Assembly (NCBI RefSeq): GCF_030657335.1
Contig: NZ_CP131039.1
Coordinates: 1,442,501 to 1,506,500 of the forward strand
Length of the DNA stretch: 64,000 nt
Direction of reading: 5' to 3'
Source: Croceibacterium aestuarii
GTDB taxonomy: Bacteria; Pseudomonadota; Alphaproteobacteria; Sphingomonadales; Sphingomonadaceae
Positions within the stretch are counted from its first letter, which is position 1. Every line of letters begins with the position of its first letter. This document shows, piece after piece, positions 40,492-48,938 of the stretch. The position numbers and the translations under genes were made by a program. The notes beneath the pieces are model-generated. The model worked only from the letters and a program-made list of their open reading frames with translations, was not told the DNA's origin and searched no databases.

Positions 40492-42050
40492 GCCTGCGCA
40501 GCCTCTCGCTCGCAGTGCTGTTCGCCGCGGCGGTCCCGGCTGCGGCCACGGCGCAGGACGTGACCGTCTCGATTGCCGCGGACGAACCCGGCCCGAAAAT
40601 CGATCGCAACATCTTCGGCCAGTTTGCCGAGCATCTCGGCACCGGCATCTACGGGGGTGTCTGGGTCGGCAAGGATTCGGGCATTCCCAACGTCCGCGGA
40701 ATCCGCAGCGACGTCGTCGCCGCGCTCAAGGCGATCAAGGTCCCCAATATCCGTTATCCCGGCGGGTGCTTTGCCGACGAGTATCACTGGCGCGACGGCG
40801 TCGGTCCGGTCCGCCGCTCGACCGTGAACGCCAACTGGGGCGGCGCGATCGAGCCCAACACCTTCGGAACCGACGAATACTTCGACTTCGTCGACCAGGT
40901 CGGCGCCGACGCGAACATTTCGGTCAACGTCGGTTCGGGTACGGTCAAGGAGGCGGCGGACTGGATGGCCTATATGACCGCCGATCAACGCAGCAGCGCC
41001 GGGCAGGACCGCGCAGCCAACGGCCATCCCGCCCAGTACAAGGTCAAGATCCTCGGCCTCGGCAACGAGACCTGGGGCTGCGGCGGCAACATGCGGCCCG
41101 AATATTACGTCGACCTGCTCAAGCGCCACGCCCGCTTCGATCGCAACTACAACGCGGCGCAGACCGGCGACGACGCGATGATGCGGGTTGCGGTAGGCCC
41201 GACCGACGACGACACGCGCTACACCGAGACGGTGATGAAAGCCTGGTCGGAGCGCGACTGGACATGGTCGATCGAAGGCCTTTCGCTGCACAGCTACACC
41301 GTGCCGCAATGGCCGCCCTCGCTGCCGAGCGTCGGCTTCGGCGAGGGCGACTATGCCCAGATCCTCAAGACCACGCTGGAGATGGACCAGCGGATCGCGC
41401 GGCATTCGGCCATCATGGACAAGTACGATCCCAAGAAGGAGGTCGCGCTCGTCGTCGACGAATGGGGGGTCTGGCTCAAGGAGGATCCGGGCACGCCCGA
41501 AGGCTTCCTGCAGCAGCAGAATTCGATGCGCGATGCGATCCTCGCCGCGCTCAACTTCAATATTTTCGCGCGTCATGCCGACCGGGTGCGCGCGGCCAAT
41601 ATCGCGCAGATGGTCAACGTGCTGCAGGCCGTGCTGCTGACCAAGGGTCCGCAGATGGTCCGCACGCCGACCTACTGGGTGCACCAGATGTACGTGCCGA
41701 TGCAAAACGCGACGTTCGTCCCGGTCAAGTTCGCCCAGGGGGAGTACCGTTACGGGGACCTGACCCTTCCGGGCGTCGATGCAAGCGCGTTCCGCGACAA
41801 GGCAGGGCGGCTCCATGTCGCGCTGGTCAACCTCGATCCGCATGTCGCCAAGTCGGTCGAACTGACGGCTCCGAGCGAGCAGTTCGGCAGCGCAAAAGCG
41901 ACGGTGCTCACTGCCCCGGCGGTCAATTCGGTCAACACATTCGACAAGCCGGATACGGTCGAGCCCAGGCCGATCGAGGCAAAGGTTCGCGGCGGCAAGG
42001 TGACGGTGGAAATGCCGCCGATGGCGGTTGCCGTCTTCGATCTCGGCTGA
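40488..42050 (+). CDS. Exported GH51 alpha-L-arabinofuranosidase
   Basis: This 520-residue GH51 enzyme has a signal peptide (SLAVLFAAAVPAAATA). The acid/base is Glu194 in GLGNETWGCGG and the nucleophile is Glu325 in VVDEWGVW. The IRYPGGCFADEYHWRD segment (about 88-103) is typical of the family. The C-terminal beta domain starts near 410. It would remove arabinofuranosyl side chains from arabinoxylan or arabinan oligosaccharides. It is coupled to the epimerase and ends 2 bases from the convergent dehydrogenase stop. Confidence 0.95.
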   Translation: MSLRSLSLAVLFAAAVPAAATAQDVTVSIAADEPGPKIDRNIFGQFAEHLGTGIYGGVWVGKDSGIPNVRGIRSDVVAALKAIKVPNIRYPGGCFADEYHWRDGVGPVRRSTVNANWGGAIEPNTFGTDEYFDFVDQVGADANISVNVGSGTVKEAADWMAYMTADQRSSAGQDRAANGHPAQYKVKILGLGNETWGCGGNMRPEYYVDLLKRHARFDRNYNAAQTGDDAMMRVAVGPTDDDTRYTETVMKAWSERDWTWSIEGLSLHSYTVPQWPPSLPSVGFGEGDYAQILKTTLEMDQRIARHSAIMDKYDPKKEVALVVDEWGVWLKEDPGTPEGFLQQQNSMRDAILAALNFNIFARHADRVRAANIAQMVNVLQAVLLTKGPQMVRTPTYWVHQMYVPMQNATFVPVKFAQGEYRYGDLTLPGVDASAFRDKAGRLHVALVNLDPHVAKSVELTAPSEQFGSAKATVLTAPAVNSVNTFDKPDTVEPRPIEAKVRGGKVTVEMPPMAVAVFDLG

Positions 42051-42052
42051 GC

Positions 42053-42979
42053 CTATTCGTGAAAGTCGGCGACGCGGGTGATCTGCCCGCGTCGCAGGGC
42101 CTCGGCGACCAGCCGCAGCGGCTCTGCGTCGACCTCGCTCGTGCCTGTCCCGATTAGCTCGGCGAAGCGGCGGTAGATTCTCGCGTACTCCCGGTCCGGC
42201 CCGTCGCGCCGTTCCCCCGGCAACTGCCACGCGCTGCCGCCCTTCGAAAGCAGCAGCTCGCCCTGCGCGGTTTCGATGCGGATGTCCCAGGTCTGCGGGC
42301 CCGTCTGCAGGAAATCGAGATCGACACGCACGGGCACGCCGGCTGAGTCTCGCAGCTCGAGCCGCGCCGCAATCGGGGCCTCGCAATTGGCCGGCACATC
42401 CAGCGAAGCGCTCGCCACCTCGAGTTGACGCGGGAGGATCGCGGTCGCGATCGACAGCGCATTGATGCCCGGGTCGAACACCCCGAACCCGCCCGCCTGG
42501 AAGATCCAGGGCTGGCCGGGGTGCCAGACGCGGACATCCTCGCGCCAGGTGATTGTGACTGAGCGGATCGCCTTGCCTTCGAGCCAGCGCCTGGCCGGCC
42601 CGACCCCGGCGGCAAAGCGCGAATGCCAGGCGGCAAAGACCGTCGCGCCGCCAGCCATTGCCAGCAAGTCGGCGACATCGGCAGGATCGCGTCCCGGCGG
42701 CTTTTCGAGCAAGAGATGCTTTCCCGCGCCCAGCGCCGAGCGGGCAAGGTCGTGGCGAACCTGCGGCGGGGTGCACAGCGCGACCGCATCGAAGTGCGCC
42801 GCGCTCGCCAGCAGGCTCTCGAGCGAGCTGAAATGCGGCGTGTCCGCAAGGCCCTCGCTCGCTGGATCGACCGTCGCGGCCAGGGCAAAGTCGGGATTGC
42901 CGGCAATCGCCGGGAGGTGCTGGTCGTGAGCGATCTTGCCCAGCCCGACCAGCGCCAGGTGGATCGGCGCATCGCTCAT
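42053..42979 (-). CDS. Gfo/Idh/MocA oxidoreductase, probable L-arabinose (D-galactose) 1-dehydrogenase
   Basis: This 308-residue NAD(P) enzyme resembles Azospirillum L-arabinose 1-dehydrogenase and the related galactose dehydrogenases. The N-terminus IHLALVGLGKIAHDQHLPAI holds the Rossmann loop. HLLLEKPPGRD (about 88-98) has the conserved EKP lysine, and the segment WHSRFAAGVGPARRWLEGK follows. It would oxidise L-arabinose to L-arabinono-lactone, the first step of the non-phosphorylating pathway. Its start overlaps the preceding FAH-family gene (42976-42979, ATGA). Confidence 0.85.
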   Translation of the reverse strand: MSDAPIHLALVGLGKIAHDQHLPAIAGNPDFALAATVDPASEGLADTPHFSSLESLLASAAHFDAVALCTPPQVRHDLARSALGAGKHLLLEKPPGRDPADVADLLAMAGGATVFAAWHSRFAAGVGPARRWLEGKAIRSVTITWREDVRVWHPGQPWIFQAGGFGVFDPGINALSIATAILPRQLEVASASLDVPANCEAPIAARLELRDSAGVPVRVDLDFLQTGPQTWDIRIETAQGELLLSKGGSAWQLPGERRDGPDREYARIYRRFAELIGTGTSEVDAEPLRLVAEALRRGQITRVADFHE

Positions 42980-43968
42980 AGCGGGACGACCCGGATGGGC
43001 GCGCTTTCGACCGGCAGCTTCCTGAGCGGATTGCGCAGCGGCAGCGTGAAGGGCGGCGCCTCGATCTCGAACACGTCGCCGTCCTGCGTTGCGAAGCCGT
43101 CGGCAAAAGACGCGGTCGAGGTGCCGAAAAAGTGCACGTGGACATCACCGGGGCGGCGGAACAGCGGATACTTGAAGTGATGGTGCTCGAGGTTGGCGAG
43201 CGCGTGGCTCATGTTGTCCTCGCCGGTAAGGAAGGGCTTCTCCCACGCCACCGCACCCGCGCGGCGGATGCGGCAGGTGCCGCGAATATCAGCGGGCAGC
43301 ATGCCGGTCAGCAGTTCGGGCCCCAGCGCGGCCTGGCGCAGCTTGGAATGGGCGAGCCACAGGTAGTTGTGCTTCTCGGTCACGTGGTCCGAGTATTCGT
43401 TGGCGAGGCAGAACCCGAGCCGGAACGGCGTGCCATCGGGCCCGATCAGGTAGAGCCCGGCGATCTCGGGCTCGTCGCCGCCGTCCTGGGCATAGCCGGG
43501 CATGTCGAGCGGCATTTCCGGCCCGACCAGATGCTCGCCGTTCCCCTTGAAGAACCATTCCGGCTGCTGGCCGATTGCGCCCTCCGCCGGCTTTCCGCCT
43601 TGCAGTCCTTCGAGGAAAATGCGCATCGAATCGGTCAGCGTCTCGCCCGCATCGGCGGCCCTGTGCATCCGGTCGCGGCCCTCGGCCGAGCCGAGGTGCG
43701 TCAGCCCGGTGCCGGCAAGCAAGAGGTGGGCCGGATCGGGATGGTCGAGCGGGGCGAGCAGCCGGCCCGCCTCGAGTTCTTCTGCCACGTCGACCTGCTC
43801 TCCGCGGCCGCAGTCGGCAATTTCCTCGGCCAGCGAGTGGCCGCGGTCGATCGCGCGCAGCGCGAGCGTGCGGGTATCGTTCACGCCTTCCACCACGCGA
43901 ATGTCGCCGTCCTCGCCGGCCAGGACCTCGCGCTTACCGCCGGGCGCAATACGTTGCAGCAGCTTCAA
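42976..43968 (-). CDS. AraD1/FAH family protein of arabinose catabolism
   Basis: This protein of about 330 residues contains a C-terminal FAH (fumarylacetoacetate hydrolase-type) domain: GLYLIGPDGTPFRLGFCLAN, EYSDHVTEKHNYLWLAHSKL, then GDVHVHFFGTSTASFADGFA. Acidic residues of such domains bind a divalent metal and act on 2-keto-3-deoxy sugar acids. Its place between the dehydrogenase and GH43 genes suggests a step after L-arabonate dehydratase. The start is uncertain. TTG 43968 has GAGGAG seven bases upstream and gives MKLLQRIAPGG. A GTG at 43986 overlaps the GH43 stop. Confidence 0.8.
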   Translation of the reverse strand: MKLLQRIAPGGKREVLAGEDGDIRVVEGVNDTRTLALRAIDRGHSLAEEIADCGRGEQVDVAEELEAGRLLAPLDHPDPAHLLLAGTGLTHLGSAEGRDRMHRAADAGETLTDSMRIFLEGLQGGKPAEGAIGQQPEWFFKGNGEHLVGPEMPLDMPGYAQDGGDEPEIAGLYLIGPDGTPFRLGFCLANEYSDHVTEKHNYLWLAHSKLRQAALGPELLTGMLPADIRGTCRIRRAGAVAWEKPFLTGEDNMSHALANLEHHHFKYPLFRRPGDVHVHFFGTSTASFADGFATQDGDVFEIEAPPFTLPLRNPLRKLPVESAPIRVVPL

Positions 43969-43982
43969 ACCAGTGCTCCTCG

Positions 43983-45050
43983 TCACTCTTCGGCCGGCAG
44001 GAGTATGCCCGCGGCGGTCTGGTCGACGTGCCGGATGGTGCCGTCGGGGTTGAAATACATCCGCTCGACCGAGACCGCGCGGCGCCCGATTGCGCCGGTC
44101 TGGTCGCCAACGGCGAGCGTACCGATGTGGTAGAACAGGTACCACTGGCCCTTGAATTCGACGATCCCGGGATGGATCGTGAAGCTGTTCGGGGCCGATC
44201 CCATGAGCTCGCCGCGCCAGGTCCACGGACCCTCGATGCTCGGCGCGGTGGCATAGGAAATCCGCTCGTCCGGGCTGATCGCCTTGTCCATCGAGGCATA
44301 GGCCAGGTAGTAGATGTCGCCGCGCTTGAAGATCCACGGCCCTTCCTCGAAGTCGGGCAGGTCGATCTTGCGGATCGGCCCGTCGAAACTGATCATGTCG
44401 GGGGCGAGCCTCGCAATCTTGCATTCGGCGTTGCCCCAGATCAGCCAACTGGTCCCGTCTTCCTCGGTCCAGATCGTCGGGTCGATGTCGTCCCACCAGT
44501 GCGGGCCGTCGGTGTCCTCGTTCTTCACCAGAGCGCTGCCGCGCGCGTCGACGAAGGGCCCCAGCGGGTTGTCGGCCACCGCGACGCCGATTGACTTGCC
44601 GTGCGAGGTCGCCGGGTCGTGCTCGACCGCGGTGTAGAACCAGAAGCGGCCGTCCTTCTCGTGGACCTGGCTGGCCCAGGCGTCCTTCTGCACCCAGTTG
44701 AAGTCGGTCGGTTTCATGATCGGGCCGTGCGCGGTCCAGTGGATCATGTCCTTGGTCGAATAGGCCAGCCATTCGGTGATGTTGAACATCTCGTCGCCGC
44801 GCGCCTCGTCATGCCCGACGTAGAGGTAGAGCGTGTCGCCGACGACAAGCGGAGCCGGATCGGCGGTATAGCGATCGCGCACGATGGGGTTGCCCCGATA
44901 GGTGAAGCTGTCGCCGGCCGCAGTCGGCAACTCGGCCCCGGCGCAGCTCGCAAGCGCTCCAGCGAGGAGAATGCAGGATAGCGCCTTCATTCGCGCCGTG
45001 CGCAGCGAACGGCCGATCCGTGCGGGTCCGCGCGATACACCGGGAGTCAT
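43983..45050 (-). CDS. GH43 family glycoside hydrolase, lipoprotein
   Basis: This 355-residue five-bladed propeller enzyme has a long n-region and a lipobox (LLAGALASC, Cys36), so it is anchored to a membrane facing the periplasm or outside. GH43 acidic residues are visible: Asp64 in YTADPAPLVVGDTLYLYVG (base), the Asp in WDDIDPTIWTEEDG and the Glu in DFEEGPWIFKRGDIYYLAYA (acid). Expected activity is beta-xylosidase or alpha-L-arabinofuranosidase. The start at 45050 is set by GGAG six bases upstream; the ATG at 44990 lacks such a site. It is the first gene of an operon with the FAH protein and the dehydrogenase. Confidence 0.9.
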   Translation of the reverse strand: MTPGVSRGPARIGRSLRTARMKALSCILLAGALASCAGAELPTAAGDSFTYRGNPIVRDRYTADPAPLVVGDTLYLYVGHDEARGDEMFNITEWLAYSTKDMIHWTAHGPIMKPTDFNWVQKDAWASQVHEKDGRFWFYTAVEHDPATSHGKSIGVAVADNPLGPFVDARGSALVKNEDTDGPHWWDDIDPTIWTEEDGTSWLIWGNAECKIARLAPDMISFDGPIRKIDLPDFEEGPWIFKRGDIYYLAYASMDKAISPDERISYATAPSIEGPWTWRGELMGSAPNSFTIHPGIVEFKGQWYLFYHIGTLAVGDQTGAIGRRAVSVERMYFNPDGTIRHVDQTAAGILLPAEE

Positions 45051-45157
45051 GCTTCTCTCCTCGACCATGACAAAGGGTGGTTCGGTTGATTTTTTCGGCC
45101 CGATCCCGAATAGCCCCGTCGAGGGGGCACTGCCGTCCCCGCGGGAGACCGGACGCG

Positions 45158-45937
45158 ATGGCCAGACGCAAACCGGGATCGCAGGCATCGCCCGGCACGC
45201 CCTCGCGCGCGCTGATCGCGGGTCCGCGCGACACCGGCCGTCGCCTGCGCGGTGCAGTGGCGCAGCATCTCGGCTCGGCAATCGTCTCGGGCCGTATCTC
45301 CCCGGGCAGCTTGCTGACCGGCGAAGTGGCCAATGCCGAGGCGCTCAATGTATCGCGTAGCGCCTACCGCGAAGCGGTTCAGGTGCTCACCGCCAAAGGG
45401 CTGGTAGAAAGCAGGCCGAGGGCGGGCACGCGCGTGCTCCCGCGCAGCCGCTGGAACCTGCTCGATCCGATGGTTCTTGCCTGGGCCTTTACCGGCGAAC
45501 CGGAAGCCGACTTCGTGCACGACCTGTTCGAATTGCGCGCAGTCGTCGAGCCGGCCATCGCCCGTTTCGCGGCCGAGCGGCGCAGCGCGGAGGAACTGGC
45601 GCGCCTGCAAGAGGCGCTCGATGGAATGCAGCGACATACGCTCGCCACAGAGGCTGGCCGCGCCGCCGACCGGGACTTTCACGAAGCCCTGCTGGAGGCT
45701 GCGCACAACGAAGTGATGATGTCGCTCGCCGCCAGCATCAGCGCCGCCGTGCAGTGGACCACGACCTACAAGTTGCGCGGGCGCTCGCTGCCGCGCGACC
45801 CCGTCCCCGACCACGCGCGCGTCTGCGAAGCCGTCGCCGAGCGCGACGCCGATGCCGCCGCCGCGGCGATGCAGGTGCTCGTCGACCTTGCCCACCAGGA
45901 CACGCGCGAGGCCATTGCCAGCGCCGGGCAGGGCTGA
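45158..45937 (+). CDS. FadR/GntR family regulator with FCD domain
   Basis: This 259-residue regulator has a GntR winged helix (about 27-90): LRGAVAQHLGSAIVSGRISP, LLTGEVANAEALNVSRSAYR, EAVQVLTAKGLVESRPRAGT. The FCD ligand-binding domain follows (about 110-245), with metal-site histidines in DRDFHEALLEAAHN and VPDHARVCEAV. It lies within the arabinose genes, divergent from the GH43 operon. FCD regulators typically sense sugar acids or keto acids, so an arabonate-type ligand is likely. Its probable operators are AATAGTCTGACAAATAG (39294) and AATAGTCCGACAAATAG (48872). Confidence 0.9.
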   Translation: MARRKPGSQASPGTPSRALIAGPRDTGRRLRGAVAQHLGSAIVSGRISPGSLLTGEVANAEALNVSRSAYREAVQVLTAKGLVESRPRAGTRVLPRSRWNLLDPMVLAWAFTGEPEADFVHDLFELRAVVEPAIARFAAERRSAEELARLQEALDGMQRHTLATEAGRAADRDFHEALLEAAHNEVMMSLAASISAAVQWTTTYKLRGRSLPRDPVPDHARVCEAVAERDADAAAAAMQVLVDLAHQDTREAIASAGQG

Positions 45938-45948
45938 ACGCTGCCGTC

Positions 45949-47025
45949 TCACTGCTGCATTTCGAACGCCAGCGACTTGCCGAAGAACGGCAGGACATGG
46001 TCCTGCATCCGGAAGGCGACCCGATTGGTGTGATTACCGTGGTAGATCTCGAAATCGTTGGCGATGCCCTGCGCCAGCAGCGCCTCGTGCATCAGGCGGG
46101 TATCGGTCAGCAATCCGTCCTCGTCGCCGACATCCATGGCGATCGCCCGGTACTTGCGGACCTTGAAGACGTACTGATCGAGAAACGCCAGCGGGGCGTT
46201 GGCGTCGAACTTGGCCAGGACGTCGGGCCGCGGCTTGCCGTCGGCATCGACCGGCAGGTCGAGGTAGAGCGGCGGCTTGTTCGGGTTGGGCGCAAAAGCG
46301 GCCGAAATGGCCAGCGGCCCGCGCAGCCCGAACGGCAGTGCTTCGCTTTCCTCGACCGAGCCGATCGCCTCGAGCTGACGAACCTGCTCGCCGGTCATGC
46401 CGCGAACGCCGAGCGGCGACTGGCAGCACGGCGACATCAGGTAGAGCGCGCCGTACATGTCGGCCCGCTTGATGCCGATCCGCGAGGCGCCGTAACCGCC
46501 CATCGAGTGGCCGACCAGCCCGCGGCTCGCCGGCTGGGCGAGGGTGCGATAGTGGCTGTCGACATAATCGATCAGCTCGCCGGCGATCCAGTTCTCGAAA
46601 TTTCCGGTGGTCACCGAATTGGCGTAGAAGGCGCCGTTGTACTCGTTCTTGCTCGAAGGGAAGACCAGGATCATCTCCGGCGTGCCCTTGGCAAAGGCGC
46701 CCTCGGCGACCTGCGGCACGTGAATTTCCCCCAGCCATTGCTCCGCGCCGATCGAGTAGCCGTGCAGCGCGTAGACCACCGGATAGCGCCGGCCGGGCTC
46801 CTTGTCGTAACTCGGCGGCAGGACCACGAAGACATCGCGCTCGGCCGATGTGCCGAGCAGGTTGCCGGCGATCTCGTCGGAATGGACCTTCAGGTGTTCG
46901 ACGCGCGCCTTGGCCGCGCCCTCGACCACCGCGGGAACTTCGGTCGTGACCTGGGCCGCGGCCGGCATGGCCCCCAGCGCCAGCGCGCAAGCCGCGGCCA
47001 ACCCCGGCAATGTCAGTTTCCTCAT
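45949..47025 (-). CDS. Exported esterase, alpha/beta-hydrolase (esterase D/feruloyl esterase-like)
   Basis: This 358-residue protein has a signal peptide (MRKLTLPGLAAACALALGAM, cleavage after AAA) and an esterase-D type alpha/beta-hydrolase domain. The segments are FVVLPPSYDKEPGRRYPVVY, the oxyanion region ALHGYSIGAEQWLG, the nucleophile elbow GLVGHSMGGYGASR and the late histidine near YHGNHTNRVAF. It likely removes acetyl or feruloyl groups from arabinoxylan fragments. It starts 22 bases after the arabonate dehydratase on the same strand, so they share a transcript. Confidence 0.86.
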   Translation of the reverse strand: MRKLTLPGLAAACALALGAMPAAAQVTTEVPAVVEGAAKARVEHLKVHSDEIAGNLLGTSAERDVFVVLPPSYDKEPGRRYPVVYALHGYSIGAEQWLGEIHVPQVAEGAFAKGTPEMILVFPSSKNEYNGAFYANSVTTGNFENWIAGELIDYVDSHYRTLAQPASRGLVGHSMGGYGASRIGIKRADMYGALYLMSPCCQSPLGVRGMTGEQVRQLEAIGSVEESEALPFGLRGPLAISAAFAPNPNKPPLYLDLPVDADGKPRPDVLAKFDANAPLAFLDQYVFKVRKYRAIAMDVGDEDGLLTDTRLMHEALLAQGIANDFEIYHGNHTNRVAFRMQDHVLPFFGKSLAFEMQQ

Positions 47026-47047
47026 CGGTGGACTCCCTCTCTCGGAT

Positions 47048-48832
47048 CTAGTGATTGTCGCGCGGCACGCCGTAGGTCTGTGCGATCCGCTGGTACTTCT
47101 CCGCCCCTTCGAGGATCGCCCCGCTGTCGAGCTGGCCGACCAGGGCACGCTGGATTTCCTGCCACGGCGTCTGCGAGGCCGGATAGGCATAGCCTCCCCG
47201 GGCCATGAGCGCCTCGCGTCGCGCCGCCAGCTCTTCCTCGGGTATCAGCAGGTTCACTTCGCCCTTGCCGAGATCGATCCGCAGCCGGTCGCCCGTCTCG
47301 ACCAGCGCGAGCCCGCCGTTGGCGGCCGCTTCGGGCGAGGCGTTGAGGATCGAGGGGCTGGCCGAGGTGCCCGATTGCCGCCCGTCGCCGATGCACGGCA
47401 GCGCGTGGACGCCCTCGGTCAGCAGGTAGTCCGGGGCGCGCATGTTGACGACTTCGGCCGCGCCCGGATAGCCGACCGGCCCCGTGCCGCGCATGATCAG
47501 CATCGTCTGCGAAGTGATGCCGAGCGCCGGATCGTCGATCCGGCGGTGGTAGTCCTCGGGTCCGTCGAACACGACCACAGGGCCCTCGAAGGCCTCGGGA
47601 TCGTCCGGGTTCGACAGGTAGCGCTGGCGGAACTCCTCGCCGATCACGCTGGTCTTCATGATCGCCGCATCGAACAGGTTGCCGCGCAGCACGATGAAAC
47701 CGGCCTTTTCGACCAGCGGGTCGTCGAACGGCCGGATGACCTCTGTGTCGCCAACGCGGGCGTCGCGGCAGTTCTCGCCGATCGTGCGTCCGTTCACCGT
47801 GGCCGCGTCTTCGTGGATTAGGCCCTGGCCGATCAGCTGCCCGACCACCGCCGGGACACCGCCGGCGCGGAAGAAATCCTCGCCCAGGTAGTCGCCCGCC
47901 GGCTGCAGGTTGACCAGCAGCGGGACGTCGTGGCCGTGCTCCTCCCAGTCGCCGAGCGACAGCGCGACGCCGAGGTGGCGGGCCAGGGCGATCAGGTGGA
48001 CCGGGGCGTTGGTCGATCCGCCGAGCGCGGAGTTGACCGCGATGGCGTTGAGGAAGCTCTCGCGCGTCATCACGTCCGACGGCTTGAGATCCTCGGCGAC
48101 CATTTCGACGATGCGCTTGCCGGTCAGATAGGCCGCCTCCTGCCGGTCGCGATGCGGCGCCGGGATCGCCGCCGTTCCCGGCAGCATCATGCCGAGCACC
48201 TCGGCCAGCGAGTTCATCGTCGTCGCGGTGCCCATGGTGTTGCAGTAGCCGGTCGAGGGCGCCGAGCTGGCGACCAGCCGGATGAATCCCTCGTCGTCGA
48301 TCTTGCCCTCGGCGAGCAGTTCGCGCGCCTTCCACACGATCGTGCCCGAGCCGGTCCGCTTGCCCTGGTGCCAGCCGTTGAGCATCGGCCCGACCGACAG
48401 CGCGATCGCCGGGATGTTCACCGTCGCCGCGGCCATCAGGCAGGCCGGTGTCGTCTTGTCGCACCCGGTGGTCAGCACCACGCCGTCGAGCGGGTAGCCG
48501 TAGATCAGTTCGACCAGCGCGACATAGGCGAGGTTGCGGTCGAGCGCGGCGGTCGGGCGCTTGCCGGTTTCCTGGATCGGGTGGACCGGGAATTCGAGCG
48601 CGATCCCGCCCGCCTCGCGAATGCCTTCGCGGGTCCGCTCGGCGAGGACCAGGTGGTGCCTGTTGCACGGGCTCAGGTCGCTGCCGGTCTGGGCGATGCC
48701 GATGATCGGCTTGCCGCTGCGCAATTCGGCCAGGCTCAGGCCGAAATTGAGGTAGCGCTCGAGATAGAGCGCGGTCATGTCGATGTTGTCGGGATTGTCG
48801 AACCACGCGCGGCTTCGCAACTTTTGCACCAT
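47048..48832 (-). CDS. IlvD/Edd family dehydratase, probable L-arabonate dehydratase
   Basis: This 594-residue iron-sulfur dehydratase removes water from a sugar acid to give a 2-keto-3-deoxy acid. The cluster cysteines are Cys56 (DLSPCNRHH), Cys124 (TTGCDKTTP) and Cys197 (TGYCNTMGT), spaced as in L-arabinonate dehydratase. The conserved serine/lysine region [14 protein letters not shown] and [18 protein letters not shown] lies in the C-terminal half. L-arabonate is chosen over xylonate because of the surrounding arabinose genes. Its upstream region carries the FadR-type box at 48872. Confidence 0.92.
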   Translation of the reverse strand: MVQKLRSRAWFDNPDNIDMTALYLERYLNFGLSLAELRSGKPIIGIAQTGSDLSPCNRHHLVLAERTREGIREAGGIALEFPVHPIQETGKRPTAALDRNLAYVALVELIYGYPLDGVVLTTGCDKTTPACLMAAATVNIPAIALSVGPMLNGWHQGKRTGSGTIVWKARELLAEGKIDDEGFIRLVASSAPSTGYCNTMGTATTMNSLAEVLGMMLPGTAAIPAPHRDRQEAAYLTGKRIVEMVAEDLKPSDVMTRESFLNAIAVNSALGGSTNAPVHLIALARHLGVALSLGDWEEHGHDVPLLVNLQPAGDYLGEDFFRAGGVPAVVGQLIGQGLIHEDAATVNGRTIGENCRDARVGDTEVIRPFDDPLVEKAGFIVLRGNLFDAAIMKTSVIGEEFRQRYLSNPDDPEAFEGPVVVFDGPEDYHRRIDDPALGITSQTMLIMRGTGPVGYPGAAEVVNMRAPDYLLTEGVHALPCIGDGRQSGTSASPSILNASPEAAANGGLALVETGDRLRIDLGKGEVNLLIPEEELAARREALMARGGYAYPASQTPWQEIQRALVGQLDSGAILEGAEKYQRIAQTYGVPRDNH

Positions 48833-48871
48833 TCCAGCTCCTGCGCGCGCTTGACGCTTCCGATGGGCTCA

Positions 48872-48888
48872 AATAGTCCGACAAATAG
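48872..48888. promoter_or_regulatory. FadR/GntR-type operator between the arabonate dehydratase and the MFS transporter
   Basis: AATAGTCCGACAAATAG has the core TAGTCCGACAA (TNGTNNNACNA consensus) and is 16/17 identical to the site at 39294. It lies 40 bases upstream of the minus-strand dehydratase and 50 bases upstream of the plus-strand transporter, so one site can control both directions. Confidence 0.65.
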
Positions 48889-48938
48889 GGAATGCGCAAG
48901 CGGCCGCTCGCTTGCCGGGATTGCAGGGGAGGGTGGAT

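Noticed and set aside
40461-43148. An 895-codon minus-strand frame over GH51 and the dehydrogenase
   Set aside because: It is a shadow frame; the GH51 catalytic motifs on the plus strand and the dehydrogenase in another minus frame explain the region.
44990-44992. Alternative GH43 start at the ATG at 44990
   Set aside because: It gives a neat lipoprotein signal but has no ribosome-binding site, whereas the ATG at 45050 has GGAG six bases upstream and still keeps the lipobox.
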